A DNA stretch of 64,000 nt, from assembly GCA_036388855.1 (NCBI GenBank), contig DASVRA010000019.1, positions 1 through 64,000 on the forward strand. The letters run 5' to 3'. The translations under genes were made by a program, and so were the position numbers. Below the pieces are notes generated by a model. The model saw nothing but the letters and a program-made list of their open reading frames with translations, did no database searches and was not told the DNA's origin. This document shows, piece after piece, positions 1 through 10,500 of the stretch (the stretch's first letter is position 1; each line of letters starts with the position of its first letter). This DNA is from DASVRA01 sp036388855. Its GTDB lineage: Bacteria; Pseudomonadota; Alphaproteobacteria; Caulobacterales; Caulobacteraceae.

Positions 1-932
<932 letters not shown>

Positions 933-1673
933 GTTTGACATTGACTCCAGCTGTTTCCGGATCCCTGACCGAGGTCAAAGCTCCGGGCGTTCTGGTTTGC
1001 ATAGTATCTTGACGAGTTCCCATTCACATCGACCGCGCAGCGCAAGCGCCGCACGATCCATATTCATGGTGTCTTCAAGAGACCGCATTCGTCAGTGCCG
1101 AGACGGCGATCCGGTATTACCCGAATGAGCCGTCGCCAGAGCACCGCCGCCTGCGTTTCTCTTTCCAAATCAACGATGTCAAAGACCCGAACCGGCAAGC
1201 CGGCCCCGCCGATAATGCCCGGCGGCGGCAAGGAGGCGGCTATCTAGTTGCCGGCCCCTGGAGTGTCAATCGGCCCTCCCGACGTTTTTCCCACCAAATG
1301 ATGGGCCGCGTCATCAGGGCGCAGAAACCGCCGCGGGCAGCCGAGGAGCTTGCCTCTTTCGTCCGGACGATTCGATTGAAGGGGCGGAATTTACTCGCGT
1401 CCGGGCACAAAATCAAGAGCCTAAATCCGTCTCCGGAGCGGCTCCCGATCGGCCCGGCCGCGTTCCGGCCGGAGAGCCCATGTGGTGTCCTGCGGAGTGT
1501 TCCGCAAGGCCTGCATCGGCTCCGCGCCACGGTCAGGAGGGCCGGGTTCGGCCCGCCGTCTCCTGGCGCGAGGCCTATGTGGTTCCCCCTTCGCCCGCCG
1601 CAAGGGCCGGGCGCGCAATTGGTTGAGACGCGGACGCTTGCGCGGGCGCGGCGGCGAGCCTCATAAAGAGCCC
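933..1673. other. 16S leader and upstream intergenic region
   Basis: This stretch of about 740 bases holds the 16S leader (933 to about 1234, minus strand), the rRNA promoter and then the upstream region of the Rrf2 gene. Open frames of 65-122 codons exist on both strands at about 1240-1670, but they overlap each other and have low-complexity Arg/Pro/Gly-rich translations with no recognisable domain. I regard them as chance frames in GC-rich DNA. Confidence 0.6.
1241..1269 (-). promoter_or_regulatory. rRNA operon promoter
   Basis: Reading the minus strand, TTGACA (complement of 1264-1269) is followed after exactly 17 bases by TAGATA (complement of 1241-1246). This matches the sigma-70 consensus at -35 with good spacing and puts the start of transcription near 1234, giving a leader of about 300 bases before 16S. 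It is the only strong match I found in the upstream region; further tandem promoters are possible. Confidence 0.6.
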
Positions 1674-2126
1674 ATGCTGTCGCAGAAGGCCCGCTACGCG
1701 CTCAGCGCCCTTATAGAGCTCGCGCGCGCGGGCGAGGATCGGCAGTTGACCGCCGGCGAGATCGCCGTGCGCGCCGACCTCCCGCGCAAGTTCCTCGAGG
1801 CGATCCTGCTGGAGCTGTCACGCCGAAGGCTGATCATCAGCCGGCGGGGCAAGTTCGGTGGCTACGCGCTGGCGCGGCCGCCCGCCGACATCTCCTTCGC
1901 GGAGGTGGTGCGCGGCATAGACGGGCCGCTGGCGCTGGCCCCCTGCGCCAGCCAGACGGCGTTCCGGAAATGCGACACCTGCGTCAGCCTGGAGACCTGC
2001 GCCATGCGGCCTGCCTGGATCGCCGCCCGCGACGCCACCGCCCTGGCGCTGGAGGCCTACACCCTGGCGACCGCCGCCGCGCATGCGGGGCCGCCCGACG
2101 AAGCGCTGGTGGTCGGAATCGGCTAA
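1674..2126 (+). CDS. Rrf2 family transcriptional regulator
   Basis: A 150-residue protein with the Rrf2 winged-helix layout. It starts MLSQKARYAL, has the helix-turn-helix around residues 25-60 (IAVRADLPRKFLEAILLEL) and the wing SRRGKFGGYAL. Three clustered cysteines near residues 95-115 (PC..., KCDTC, ETC) match the Fe-S ligand region of Rrf2 proteins such as IscR and RsrR, so an Fe-S or redox-sensing role is plausible; its targets cannot be read from the sequence. The frame is open upstream to 1482, but that part is low-complexity and overlaps nothing conserved. ATG at 1674, preceded by AAAGAG, is the natural start. It is convergent with the CBS gene. Confidence 0.85.
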   Translation: MLSQKARYALSALIELARAGEDRQLTAGEIAVRADLPRKFLEAILLELSRRRLIISRRGKFGGYALARPPADISFAEVVRGIDGPLALAPCASQTAFRKCDTCVSLETCAMRPAWIAARDATALALEAYTLATAAAHAGPPDEALVVGIG

Positions 2127-2131
2127 GCAGC

Positions 2132-2566
2132 CTAGCCAGTCGCGATGTACTGCTTGAGGTTGGCGGCTTCGGCCTCAACCTCGCCGATCTTGTGCTTCAC
2201 CAGGTCGCCGATTGAGACGATGCCGCAGAGCCGGCCGTCCTTGACCACCGGCAGGTGGCGCACCCGCTTGTCGGTCATCCGCGCCATCAGGCTGTCCACC
2301 GTCTCCGACGGCGAGGCCACGATCACCTCGCGGGTCATGCAGTCGGCCACCGTCTTGTTCAGGGCGCCCTCGCCGCCCTTGGCCAGGCCCCAGACGATGT
2401 CGCGTTCGGAGAGAATGCCCCTGATCTCACCGTCCCCGCCCTCACGCACCAAGAGGGCGCCCACCCCGTGACGGTGCAGCAGGGCGGCGGCGGCGGACAG
2501 GCTCTCGGAGGGGGCGACGGTGAACACCAGATCGCCCTTCTGCTTGAGGATCTCGGTCACCAGCAT
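2132..2566 (-). CDS. CBS domain pair protein
   Basis: A 144-residue cytoplasmic protein made almost only of two CBS motifs (about residues 8-65 and 76-132), with the typical GILSERDIV and GIVSIGDLVKH segments. Tandem CBS (Bateman) modules bind adenine nucleotides and act as energy or ionic sensors. Stand-alone copies like this are common in alphaproteobacteria, and their partner is usually unknown. It lies between the Rrf2 regulator and the rhomboid gene; the 58-base gap to the latter allows co-transcription from the rhomboid side. Confidence 0.85.
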   Translation of the reverse strand: MLVTEILKQKGDLVFTVAPSESLSAAAALLHRHGVGALLVREGGDGEIRGILSERDIVWGLAKGGEGALNKTVADCMTREVIVASPSETVDSLMARMTDKRVRHLPVVKDGRLCGIVSIGDLVKHKIGEVEAEAANLKQYIATG

Positions 2567-2624
2567 CGCGGCCTCCTAAGGAACACCGCTGTCACTTTCG
2601 CCCATCCGGGGCGCGACGGCAAAT

Positions 2625-3281
2625 TCAGCGGCCGGCGAGCCTGGCGAATGGACCGATCAGCAAGAGACCGGCGAGGTAGCCGAACAGGTGCGCCTCCCAG
2701 GCGACCACCGCCCCGGGCATCCCGGGCGTGATGCCGGTGACCCAGATCAGGAAACTGATGATCGCCATGGCGGCGGCCATGCTCAGCGGGATGCGGCTGA
2801 ACACCGGCCACAGCGCGCCGGGGGGCGTGAACAAAAGCCGCGAGGCCGCGCCCATCAGCCCGAGCACCGCACCGGACGCGCCGACCGCAGGAACCGCGCT
2901 GTTCCAATTAAGGACGGCGTAGCCCAAGTTCGCGACCAATCCGGTCACGACGTAGAACAGGTAGAAGAGCGCTGCGCCCCCTCCCCTACCCGCCAGCAGC
3001 CGCGCGACAGGGGCCCCGAAGGCGAGGGCGCCGAGCGCGTTCATCAGGGCGTGGCTCCAGCCGCCATGGATGAACAAGGCGGTTAAAGGGCTCCACCAGC
3101 GGCCGTCCCGGAGCGCCTCGCCCGACACGCCGCCGCGTAGGCCCCAGTCCACGCCCGAGGCCAGCAGGCTCTGCGCCGCGTAGCCGGCGACGATCGCCGC
3201 CACCACCGCCAGCACCGGCGCGGGCGCATTGAACATCGGCTCGCGGGGTGTGGCCGGCGCCGGATCGTAGGGCTGGCTCAT
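2625..3281 (-). CDS. rhomboid family intramembrane serine protease
   Basis: A 218-residue polytopic membrane protein. The rhomboid signatures are visible in order: HGGWSHALMN (about 72-81, the His/Asn oxyanion region), GASGAVLG with nucleophile Ser136, and WEAHLFGY with catalytic His198, each in a hydrophobic segment. It should cleave transmembrane substrates within the bilayer; the substrate is unknown. ATG at 3281 (MSQPYD) is chosen, while an in-frame start at 3293 adds four residues. Both catalytic residues are present, so this is not a pseudoprotease. It is transcribed away from the hfa operon, with about 145 bases between them. Confidence 0.88.
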   Translation of the reverse strand: MSQPYDPAPATPREPMFNAPAPVLAVVAAIVAGYAAQSLLASGVDWGLRGGVSGEALRDGRWWSPLTALFIHGGWSHALMNALGALAFGAPVARLLAGRGGGAALFYLFYVVTGLVANLGYAVLNWNSAVPAVGASGAVLGLMGAASRLLFTPPGALWPVFSRIPLSMAAAMAIISFLIWVTGITPGMPGAVVAWEAHLFGYLAGLLLIGPFARLAGR

Positions 3282-3375
3282 CGCCCGCCACATAGGCCGC
3301 CGCGGGCCGCGCGGTAACCATTCCGCTTAAGCCTGCGGCCACGCCTCCCGCCTTATCACCGCCGGAATTCGCCCG

Positions 3376-3391
3376 TGGCACGAGCGTTGCT
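3376..3391 (+). promoter_or_regulatory. sigma-54 (-24/-12) promoter of hfaABD
   Basis: TGGCACG (3376-3382), four bases, then TTGCT (3387-3391) is a complete match to the sigma-54 consensus TGGCACG-N4-TTGCW. The predicted start site is about 3402, some 26 bases upstream of the hfaA ATG, in the correct orientation. An enhancer-binding activator site would be expected further upstream, within or near the rhomboid gene start; I could not identify one. Confidence 0.7.
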
Positions 3392-3427
3392 AGCCCACGG
3401 CGGGAGTGTTCTGCCGTGGAGCGGGCG

Positions 3428-3853
3428 ATGACCCCTAGGTTTACGATGAGTGTGGCGGCCGGAGCGGCGCTGATCGCGCTGCTGGCGACCGCCGCGAACG
3501 CGCAGTCGAACGGGACGAACTCGTCTTCGTTCAACGCCGGATACGGGCGCAGCTCGACCGCGTCGAGCAGCGGCGACCCGAACTGGTACGCCCGCGACAT
3601 GAACGGCAACCGGGTGATCGTCGACGGCGTGATCATGACCGGCGAGGACCAGTCGAGCTTCTCCTCCTCCGACATGTCGGGCGCTTCGGGCCACTTCTCC
3701 GGCGCCGGCAGTGCGATGGCGATCGGCAACAATCTCTCGGTGATCACCCAGGGCAACTGGAACACGGTGATCGTCGACTCCACCCAGATCAACAACGGCG
3801 ACGTCACGGCGGGAACCACCGTCAACGGCGTGAGCCAAGACAACGGCGGCTGA
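3428..3853 (+). CDS. hfaA: holdfast anchor protein HfaA
   Basis: A 141-residue secreted protein with a signal peptide (TMSVAAGAALIALLATAANAQ) followed by a Ser/Asn/Gly-rich mature part with curli-like strands (IGNNLSVITQGNWNTVIVDSTQINNGDV). HfaA, HfaB and HfaD together anchor the polysaccharide holdfast to the pole of Caulobacterales cells; HfaA forms detergent-resistant, amyloid-like multimers on the surface. The identification rests on size, composition and the order hfaA-hfaB-hfaD. A GTG at 3416 is in frame, but ATG at 3428 has GGAG six bases upstream and begins the signal peptide. hfaB starts two bases after the stop. Confidence 0.88.
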   Translation: MTPRFTMSVAAGAALIALLATAANAQSNGTNSSSFNAGYGRSSTASSSGDPNWYARDMNGNRVIVDGVIMTGEDQSSFSSSDMSGASGHFSGAGSAMAIGNNLSVITQGNWNTVIVDSTQINNGDVTAGTTVNGVSQDNGG

Positions 3854-3855
3854 CC

Positions 3856-4896
3856 ATGGCTTTCCTCAAGTCCCGCAAGATCAAGGCCGTGATCGGCCTT
3901 CCCGCCGCCATGACGGCCATCGGCCTGGTCATGAGCGGCTGCGCCACCCCGGTGGCCGGCCCGGACGGGCTCTACGCCCAGCCGATCGGCACCGCCCCGG
4001 TGACGGTGAATCCGACGCCTTACTCGGCCGCCCTGGTGTGCCTGGGCGACTGGGCCCGGCGCTCCAACATGCGAGCCCCCCGCGTCGCGGTCGGCCGCAT
4101 CGCCGACTACACCGGCAAGGAGGAGAGCGACGGCTCGGGCCGCAAGCTCACCCAGGGCGCCTCGCTGATGGCCATCTCGGCCTTGGCGAAGGCCGGCGCC
4201 CCGCTGGTCGAGCGCTACGACACCTCTGTGTCTGAGCTGGAGCTCAAGTACGCCAACAACAAGCTGATCAGCGACGGCGAGGGCTCGCCCCCGGCGGACG
4301 TGCCGGTCGAGAGCCGGAAGATCCTGGCCGGCCAGGTGCCCGGCTCGGACTTCTACCTCGTCGGCGGCCTGACCGAACTGAACTACAACATCCGCTCCTC
4401 AGGCGCGGACGCCAACGGCGGCGAGGTCAAGGCCACCGGCCTGAAGATCGGCGTCGGCGCGCGCATCTTCGTGATGAACATCGGCCTGGACATGCGCCTG
4501 GTGAACACCCGCACCCTCGAGGTGGTGGACGTGGTCTCCTACCAGAAGCAGATCGTCGGCCGCGAAATCTCGGCGGGGGTGTTCGACATCCTCAACGGCA
4601 ACACCTTCGACGTCTCGGCCGGCACTTCGGGCCTGGAGCCGCTGCAGCTGGGCGTGCGCGCCATGGTGGAGCGGGCCACGCTGGAGATCATGGCCAACCT
4701 CTACGGCATGCCCGGGCCTGAAGCCTGCCTCTCGTCCGACCCGCTGAACGACCCCACCGTGGGCCACACCGGCTCATTCATTCCCGCCTATCAACAGAAC
4801 GTGGCGACCAACAATGCGCAAACTCGCGAAGACCCAAATCGCTGGAACGATCGCCGCGATCCCGCTGTTCGCGCTGTGGTGCGGGGCCGCTACTAG
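3856..4896 (+). CDS. hfaB: holdfast anchoring outer-membrane lipoprotein HfaB (CsgG family)
   Basis: A 346-residue lipoprotein with lipobox VMSGC near residue 29. The following domain resembles CsgG, the curli secretion channel (AVGRIADYTGKEESDGSGRKLTQGAS, then a long beta-rich region with VGGLTELNYNIRSSG). HfaB is known to be needed for secretion and stability of HfaA and HfaD, so it is the probable outer-membrane export pore for them. It follows hfaA by two bases and its last 83 bases overlap hfaD in another frame. Its C-terminal tail (about residues 318-346) is Asn/Arg-rich and is the part encoded in the overlap. Confidence 0.88.
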   Translation: MAFLKSRKIKAVIGLPAAMTAIGLVMSGCATPVAGPDGLYAQPIGTAPVTVNPTPYSAALVCLGDWARRSNMRAPRVAVGRIADYTGKEESDGSGRKLTQGASLMAISALAKAGAPLVERYDTSVSELELKYANNKLISDGEGSPPADVPVESRKILAGQVPGSDFYLVGGLTELNYNIRSSGADANGGEVKATGLKIGVGARIFVMNIGLDMRLVNTRTLEVVDVVSYQKQIVGREISAGVFDILNGNTFDVSAGTSGLEPLQLGVRAMVERATLEIMANLYGMPGPEACLSSDPLNDPTVGHTGSFIPAYQQNVATNNAQTREDPNRWNDRRDPAVRAVVRGRY

Positions 4897-6067
4897 CCAA
4901 GAGGTCCCGCCGGCCCCCAACCCGGTGGTCAACGACCAGCTCCAGCTCGGCGACGTGTTCGCCGGTCAGGTGCTGGACGTGCAGGACGTCAACGGCGACA
5001 TCATCGCGGCCACCACCGCGCTGGGCCAAGGCGTCACCGTGACGACCGAAGGCGCCGACGTGGACGTACGCTCGCGCCAGCGCCTGCGCGGCGACGTGGA
5101 GGCGGCGACCTATCTGAACGTCGCCAGCTCCACCGGCTCCTACACGGGCATCAACACCACCGCGGTCGGCAACGCCCAGACCAATGTGGCGGTCGACGCC
5201 CTGATGACCGGCCGCACCCGCCAGTTCGCCAACGGCGGCAAGGTCGAGGCGACCACCGACGTCAACGCCGCCCATGCCTGGGTCGGGCCGATCCAGGCGA
5301 ACTCCAGCGCGGCGGTGAACACCATCGGCATGGGCGCGTCCAACGGGCGGCTGAGTTTCCAGACCCAGCAGAACAGCAACACCAAAGCGGTGGCCAACAC
5401 CACGGCATACCTGGGCTATGCCCCCTACGACGCGGCGTTCTCGGCCAGCGCGGTGAACAACTCGCTCAACTCGGCCACCGACGGCTGGTCGCAGACCGGC
5501 TTCTTCTCGGGACAGAAGGTGCTGGACGGGTCGACCCAAGCCAAGAGCGTGGTGCTGTCGGGCAGCGTGCAGAACCTGTCCAACGCCGCCAGCGCGGTGG
5601 CCAACTCGATCTCGGTGAACAACACCGGCGGGCCGCTGCGCATGACCGCCAACCAGCTCAACAAGGGCAAGGTCCAGGCCGAGGCGGTGACCGTCTCAAA
5701 CCTGTTCGGGGCGCAGACCACGCTTGCGTACGGGGTGGGTAACTCCAGCCTGGCCGGCGAATACGGGACGGACCTGGCCTTCGCCAACAACCAGGTGAAC
5801 GCCGGCGACGTGGGCGCCTTCGCCACCTCGATCGGCGGCACGGGCTACGACCAGAGCGCGTCCTCGGTGGCCATTGGCAACGCCACCACCGGCTTCGCCT
5901 GCGCCGAGTGCAAGGCCTCGCTCGACGCCTACAACAACCAGGTGAACAGCGGCGACGTGCGCTCCAACACCTACACCCAGGTGTCCGGCCACGGCCGCTC
6001 GATCACCGGCAGCTCGACCGCCGTCGGCAACACGGCCACCTTCTACGTGACCCGCCCCGGCGGCTGA
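4814..6067 (+). CDS. hfaD: holdfast anchor protein HfaD
   Basis: A 417-residue secreted protein. The signal peptide (MRKLAKTQIAGTIAAIPLFAL...ATSQ) begins at an ATG lying 83 bases inside hfaB. The mature protein is built from loosely repeated units rich in Ala, Asn, Thr and Val (for example VNAGDVGAFATSIGG and VNSGDVRSNTYTQVSG, and several SSxAVGN motifs), as expected for an extracellular beta-solenoid adhesin. HfaD sits at the tip of the stalk and binds the holdfast polysaccharide together with HfaA. It ends the operon and is convergent with the thiolase gene. Confidence 0.85.
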   Translation: MRKLAKTQIAGTIAAIPLFALWCGAATSQEVPPAPNPVVNDQLQLGDVFAGQVLDVQDVNGDIIAATTALGQGVTVTTEGADVDVRSRQRLRGDVEAATYLNVASSTGSYTGINTTAVGNAQTNVAVDALMTGRTRQFANGGKVEATTDVNAAHAWVGPIQANSSAAVNTIGMGASNGRLSFQTQQNSNTKAVANTTAYLGYAPYDAAFSASAVNNSLNSATDGWSQTGFFSGQKVLDGSTQAKSVVLSGSVQNLSNAASAVANSISVNNTGGPLRMTANQLNKGKVQAEAVTVSNLFGAQTTLAYGVGNSSLAGEYGTDLAFANNQVNAGDVGAFATSIGGTGYDQSASSVAIGNATTGFACAECKASLDAYNNQVNSGDVRSNTYTQVSGHGRSITGSSTAVGNTATFYVTRPGG

Positions 6068-6136
6068 TCGCCCGCGCGCGGGACGCGCCTAGCTTCTCCT
6101 CTTCCTCTGGAATGGGGGCCGGGCGCTGGCGGCCGC

Positions 6137-7339
<1,203 letters not shown>

Positions 7340-7377
7340 GGCCGCGCCTTAGCAGACGGCGCCGGCGGGAGCGACCT

Positions 7378-9105
7378 TCAGCGCCGGTCGACGGTGAACG
7401 GGATGATCTCGGCGCCGCCTGTCGCCCGGGGGACAGCGGCGGGCCCGGGGCGGACTGGGAGGCGAACGGTCACGGACGTGCCTTCGCCGACCTCGCTCTC
7501 GACCGCCATGGCGCCGCCATGCAGTTCGGCGAAGGCGCGCACCAGCGACAGGCCCAGCCCCGTGCCCTTGGCGCGCTGGTCGGCGTCGCCGGCCTGCTCG
7601 TAGGGGCGGCCCAGCCGTTCGAGGTCGGCCTTGGCGATGCCGATGCCGGTGTCGCTGACCTCCAGTTCCAGCTCCTCCCCGACATACTGGACCGTCACCG
7701 TCACGGCGCCGCCCGGAGGGGTGAACTTGAGCGCGTTGGAGACTAGGTTGAGCACGATCTGCTTGAGCGCGCGGCGGTCGGCGTCGGCCTCCAGCGGCTC
7801 GGGTGGCAGCACGCCTCGCAGCGAGATGCCGGCGGTGTCGGCCTGGAGGCGGACGAGGCGGAGCGCGGCGTTCACCGCCTCGCGGGCGTCGAAGACCTCG
7901 CGCTGGAGCTGATAGCGGTCGGCCTCGATCTTCGACATGTCGAGCAGGTCGTTGATCAGGTCGAGCAGATGGCCGCCCGACTCGTGGATCATCTGGGCGT
8001 AATCGGCGTAACGGGGGGTCAGCTCGCCGAACAGCTTGGCGCGCATGATATCGGCGAAGCCGATGATGGCGTTGAGCGGGGTGCGCAGCTCGTGGCTCAT
8101 GCCCGCCAGGAAGCGCGACTTGCCGGCGTTGAGCGCCTCGGCCTCGGCGCGGGCGGCGTCGAGCTCGGCCTCGCGCCAGCGCTCGCGCGAGGCATCGCGG
8201 ACGATGGCGGCGAGGGAGCCGTCGCTCGCGCGGCGCAGGCTGACGGCGCAGACGCGGTCCGGCGCCTCCAGGGGCGCGAAGTCGCCTTCGGCGCGGCTGT
8301 CGGCGGCGGCGGCCCGGATCAGCGCCTGGAGGTCGAGGCGCGAGGCCAGGGCGGCGTAGTTCACCAGGCTTTCACCGGCGGAGGGGAGCGGCAGGCCCGG
8401 CGGCGCCTCGCCGTGGCGCGCCAGCACCACGCCGGCGCCGTCCAATGAGAGAAGCAGGCAGGGCTGGGCGTCGAGCCATCCTGGTACCGACGCCGCCCCC
8501 GCAGGAGCGGCCGGCGCCGCGGTGGCTGAGCGCCGGGCGGGGCGCTGCGACAGGCGCAGGGCGAGCGCCATGCCGACAGCCATGCCCAGCAGGGCGCCGA
8601 GCGTCAGGGCGGACGCGACAGGCTGGGCCGGCCCCGCCGGGGTCAGGCGGGTGAGCTGGCCGAGCACGGCCACCGCCGCGGCGAACAGGCTCAGCGACAC
8701 GCCCGCGGGTATGCCGCCGGGCGCGCGCAGCATCATCACCACGGCCAGCGGCGCCAGGCACAGTACCGCCAGCGGCCCGCCCATGCCCCCCGACAGCAGG
8801 CAGGCGGTGGCCGCCGCCAAGGTCCAGGCGAAGGCCAGGCGCAGGCGGGTGAGCGGGCGCTTGGGCCGGGTGAGCCACAGCCCGCCCAGCCCTGCGACGC
8901 CCGCCACGAGCAGCGCCAGCACGGTGGAAGGAGCCGCCTGACGCGAGGCGGCGGCGGCGATCGCGCCCATGGCGCCGGCCAGCGCCATGCCCAGGTGCCA
9001 GGCCAGCACCGCGTGCAACTCCGTCCGCCGCCGGCGCGGCGGCGGGGGTGGTTCGGCGGCGGTGGCGGCAGGGTCGGCCAAGGCGCTCCCAAGGATGGAG
9101 GGCAA
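7378..9105 (-). CDS. divJ: membrane histidine kinase, DivJ-like
   Basis: A kinase of about 575 residues. The N-terminal third has several hydrophobic helices (HLGMALAGAMGAIAAAA..., TVLALLVAGVAGLGGLWL..., LAVLCLAPLAVVMML...), followed by a degenerate PAS-like region. The catalytic core has the H-box SHELRTPLNAIIGFADIM, the N-box LNLVSNALKF, then DTGIGIA and GTGLGLSLV. There is no receiver domain. Topology and core sequence resemble DivJ, the Caulobacter stalked-pole kinase that phosphorylates DivK and PleD, but a PleC/DivJ-type paralog is possible. The open frame runs upstream into DNA opposite sufE; TTG at 9105 is my best guess and an internal GTG or ATG near 9010 is an alternative. Confidence 0.65.
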   Translation of the reverse strand: MPSILGSALADPAATAAEPPPPPRRRRTELHAVLAWHLGMALAGAMGAIAAAASRQAAPSTVLALLVAGVAGLGGLWLTRPKRPLTRLRLAFAWTLAAATACLLSGGMGGPLAVLCLAPLAVVMMLRAPGGIPAGVSLSLFAAAVAVLGQLTRLTPAGPAQPVASALTLGALLGMAVGMALALRLSQRPARRSATAAPAAPAGAASVPGWLDAQPCLLLSLDGAGVVLARHGEAPPGLPLPSAGESLVNYAALASRLDLQALIRAAAADSRAEGDFAPLEAPDRVCAVSLRRASDGSLAAIVRDASRERWREAELDAARAEAEALNAGKSRFLAGMSHELRTPLNAIIGFADIMRAKLFGELTPRYADYAQMIHESGGHLLDLINDLLDMSKIEADRYQLQREVFDAREAVNAALRLVRLQADTAGISLRGVLPPEPLEADADRRALKQIVLNLVSNALKFTPPGGAVTVTVQYVGEELELEVSDTGIGIAKADLERLGRPYEQAGDADQRAKGTGLGLSLVRAFAELHGGAMAVESEVGEGTSVTVRLPVRPGPAAVPRATGGAEIIPFTVDRR

Positions 9106-9204
9106 GCATGCCCCGGCCCTAACGGAGGCGCCAGCACGCTCGCCGGATGGGCGATGATTCGCCTGTGCATTGTTTGCGCCATGGCGGGCGCCCACAATGG
9201 GGGC

Positions 9205-9636
9205 ATGACCCGCAGCATGGCCGAGGAGCTGGAGGCGCTCGCCGAGGACTTCGACTTCCTGGAGGACTGGGAGGACCGCTACCGGCATGTCCTCGACCTG
9301 GGAAAGGCGCTTCCGCCGCTTATGGAAGCCGAACGCGCCGCAGCCAACAAGGTCACCGGCTGCGCCAGCCAGGTGTGGCTGGTGAGCGAGCCGGGCCCCG
9401 CCGGGACACTGGCGTTCCGCGGAGACTCCGACGCCCACATCGTGCGCGGGCTGATCGCGATCCTGCTCAAGCTGTACTCCGGCCGCCGGCCCGATGAGAT
9501 CCTCGGCTTCGACGCACGCGCGGCCACCGCGCGGCTGGGGCTGAACGAGGCGCTGTCGTCCCAGCGGGCCAACGGGTTGGGTTCGATGATCGAGCGTATC
9601 CGGCGGGAGGCGGCGCAAGCCAGGCTGACGGCGTAG
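9205..9636 (+). CDS. sufE: cysteine desulfuration protein SufE
   Basis: A 143-residue SufE-family protein. It accepts persulfide sulfur from the desulfurase SufS on a conserved cysteine (here in VTGCASQVW, about residue 52) and passes it to the SufBCD scaffold for Fe-S cluster assembly. The ATG at 9205 (MTRSMAEELEALAEDF) matches the family N-terminus. The frame is open further upstream but that part is unrelated and lies opposite the divergent kinase gene. No suf operon genes are nearby, as is common for sufE in Caulobacterales. Confidence 0.88.
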   Translation: MTRSMAEELEALAEDFDFLEDWEDRYRHVLDLGKALPPLMEAERAAANKVTGCASQVWLVSEPGPAGTLAFRGDSDAHIVRGLIAILLKLYSGRRPDEILGFDARAATARLGLNEALSSQRANGLGSMIERIRREAAQARLTA

Positions 9637-9771
9637 GGGCGCCGAGCCGTGAGCGGTGACGCTGATGCGACACTAGCGAGTGCGCTTCGTGCACTTTCCG
9701 GCGGGCGGACAGCGAAACCAGTCCTGTGAGTCCGGTGAGTCCGGTGACTTGGCGATGGGCGCGCACCGCCG

Positions 9772-10500
9772 TCAGCCGATGCGGTAGTGGGCGGCAAGGC
9801 GGTCCAGGGCCAGGCGAAGCAGCGCCTTGCCCGCGCGGCGGGGGAGGTTCAGGGCCTTTTCGGCGGCCTCCACGCCCTGGCCGAGCAGGCAGGTGCGCTC
9901 GACGATCTCCTGCAGGCCCGGGCCCATGGCGGCGAGCGCGTTGTGGAGGCGCTCCCTGGCGGCGCGGGCGCGTTCGGCCGGCTCCAGGCCGGGACCGCGC
10001 GGGCCGACCTGCTTGGGGCCGGCGTCCCAGACCATGGTCAGGCGGCCGATCTGGCCGGCGGCGATCCAGTCGCCGCGCAGCTTTTCGGCGGCTGCTAACT
10101 GGGGCGGCGTCAGCCAGGGCCGGCCCTTGGCGTCCTTGCGGCGGGCAAGCCAGGCGGCGGGGGACTCGCCGAGGTTGGCGGCGCGGCTCCTCATCGCGCC
10201 GTCCGGCTCCATCACCGGCCGCTTGCCGAGGAGTCGGCCGGGCGCGCCGGCCTGGTTTACCTGCTCGCCTGCGAAGGCTGGGGCGCGGGTGCGGGCGAGC
10301 GCATAGCCGCCGCCCACGAGCGCGCGCAGGCCCGGCGCCCGCACCAGTTCCTTGAACAGCTCCTCGCCGAAGCTGAGGGTCGGGCGGCGGCGGCGGTCGG
10401 GGGAGAGGCGCAGGTGGTAGCTGCCGCCGGCCTGCTCGATCCAGGCGCCCTCGCGCTGGAGGTAGGCGGCAGCGCGCGCGGCGGTGCGGCCGGCGCTCAT
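9772..10500 (-). CDS. DUF6456 domain protein
   Basis: A 242-residue basic protein. The first 60 residues (MSAGRTAARAAAYLQREGAWIEQAGGSYHL...) look like a small helical domain, and the C-terminal half (from about 150, LTPPQLAAAEKLRGDWIAAGQIGRLTMVWD) matches the alphaproteobacterial DUF6456 family, which ends in a helical, possibly DNA-binding segment. Function is unknown. ATG at 10500 overlaps the stop of the upstream DnaA-C-like gene by four bases, so the two are translationally coupled and probably act together. The frame extends upstream only by running in a shadow frame of that gene. Confidence 0.7.
   Translation of the reverse strand: MSAGRTAARAAAYLQREGAWIEQAGGSYHLRLSPDRRRRPTLSFGEELFKELVRAPGLRALVGGGYALARTRAPAFAGEQVNQAGAPGRLLGKRPVMEPDGAMRSRAANLGESPAAWLARRKDAKGRPWLTPPQLAAAEKLRGDWIAAGQIGRLTMVWDAGPKQVGPRGPGLEPAERARAARERLHNALAAMGPGLQEIVERTCLLGQGVEAAEKALNLPRRAGKALLRLALDRLAAHYRIG

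Noticed and set aside
1240..1666. Short open frames on both strands between 16S and the Rrf2 gene
   Set aside because: They overlap each other and the rRNA promoter, and are Arg/Pro-rich without homologous-looking segments.
3325..3342. Possible CtrA box (GTAACCAT...TTAA) between the rhomboid gene and hfaA
   Set aside because: Spacing between the half-sites is not seven bases and only one half matches; the sigma-54 promoter further down is far stronger.
4778..5539. 253-codon minus-strand open frame across hfaD
   Set aside because: Antisense to hfaD, whose signal peptide, composition and operon position are convincing; the antisense product is Gly/Val/Arg-rich without a fold signature.
9728..9751. 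Tandem GTGAGTCCG repeat after sufE
   Set aside because: Only two and a half copies of nine bases; too short to be a meaningful repeat array, though it does create two GANTC sites.
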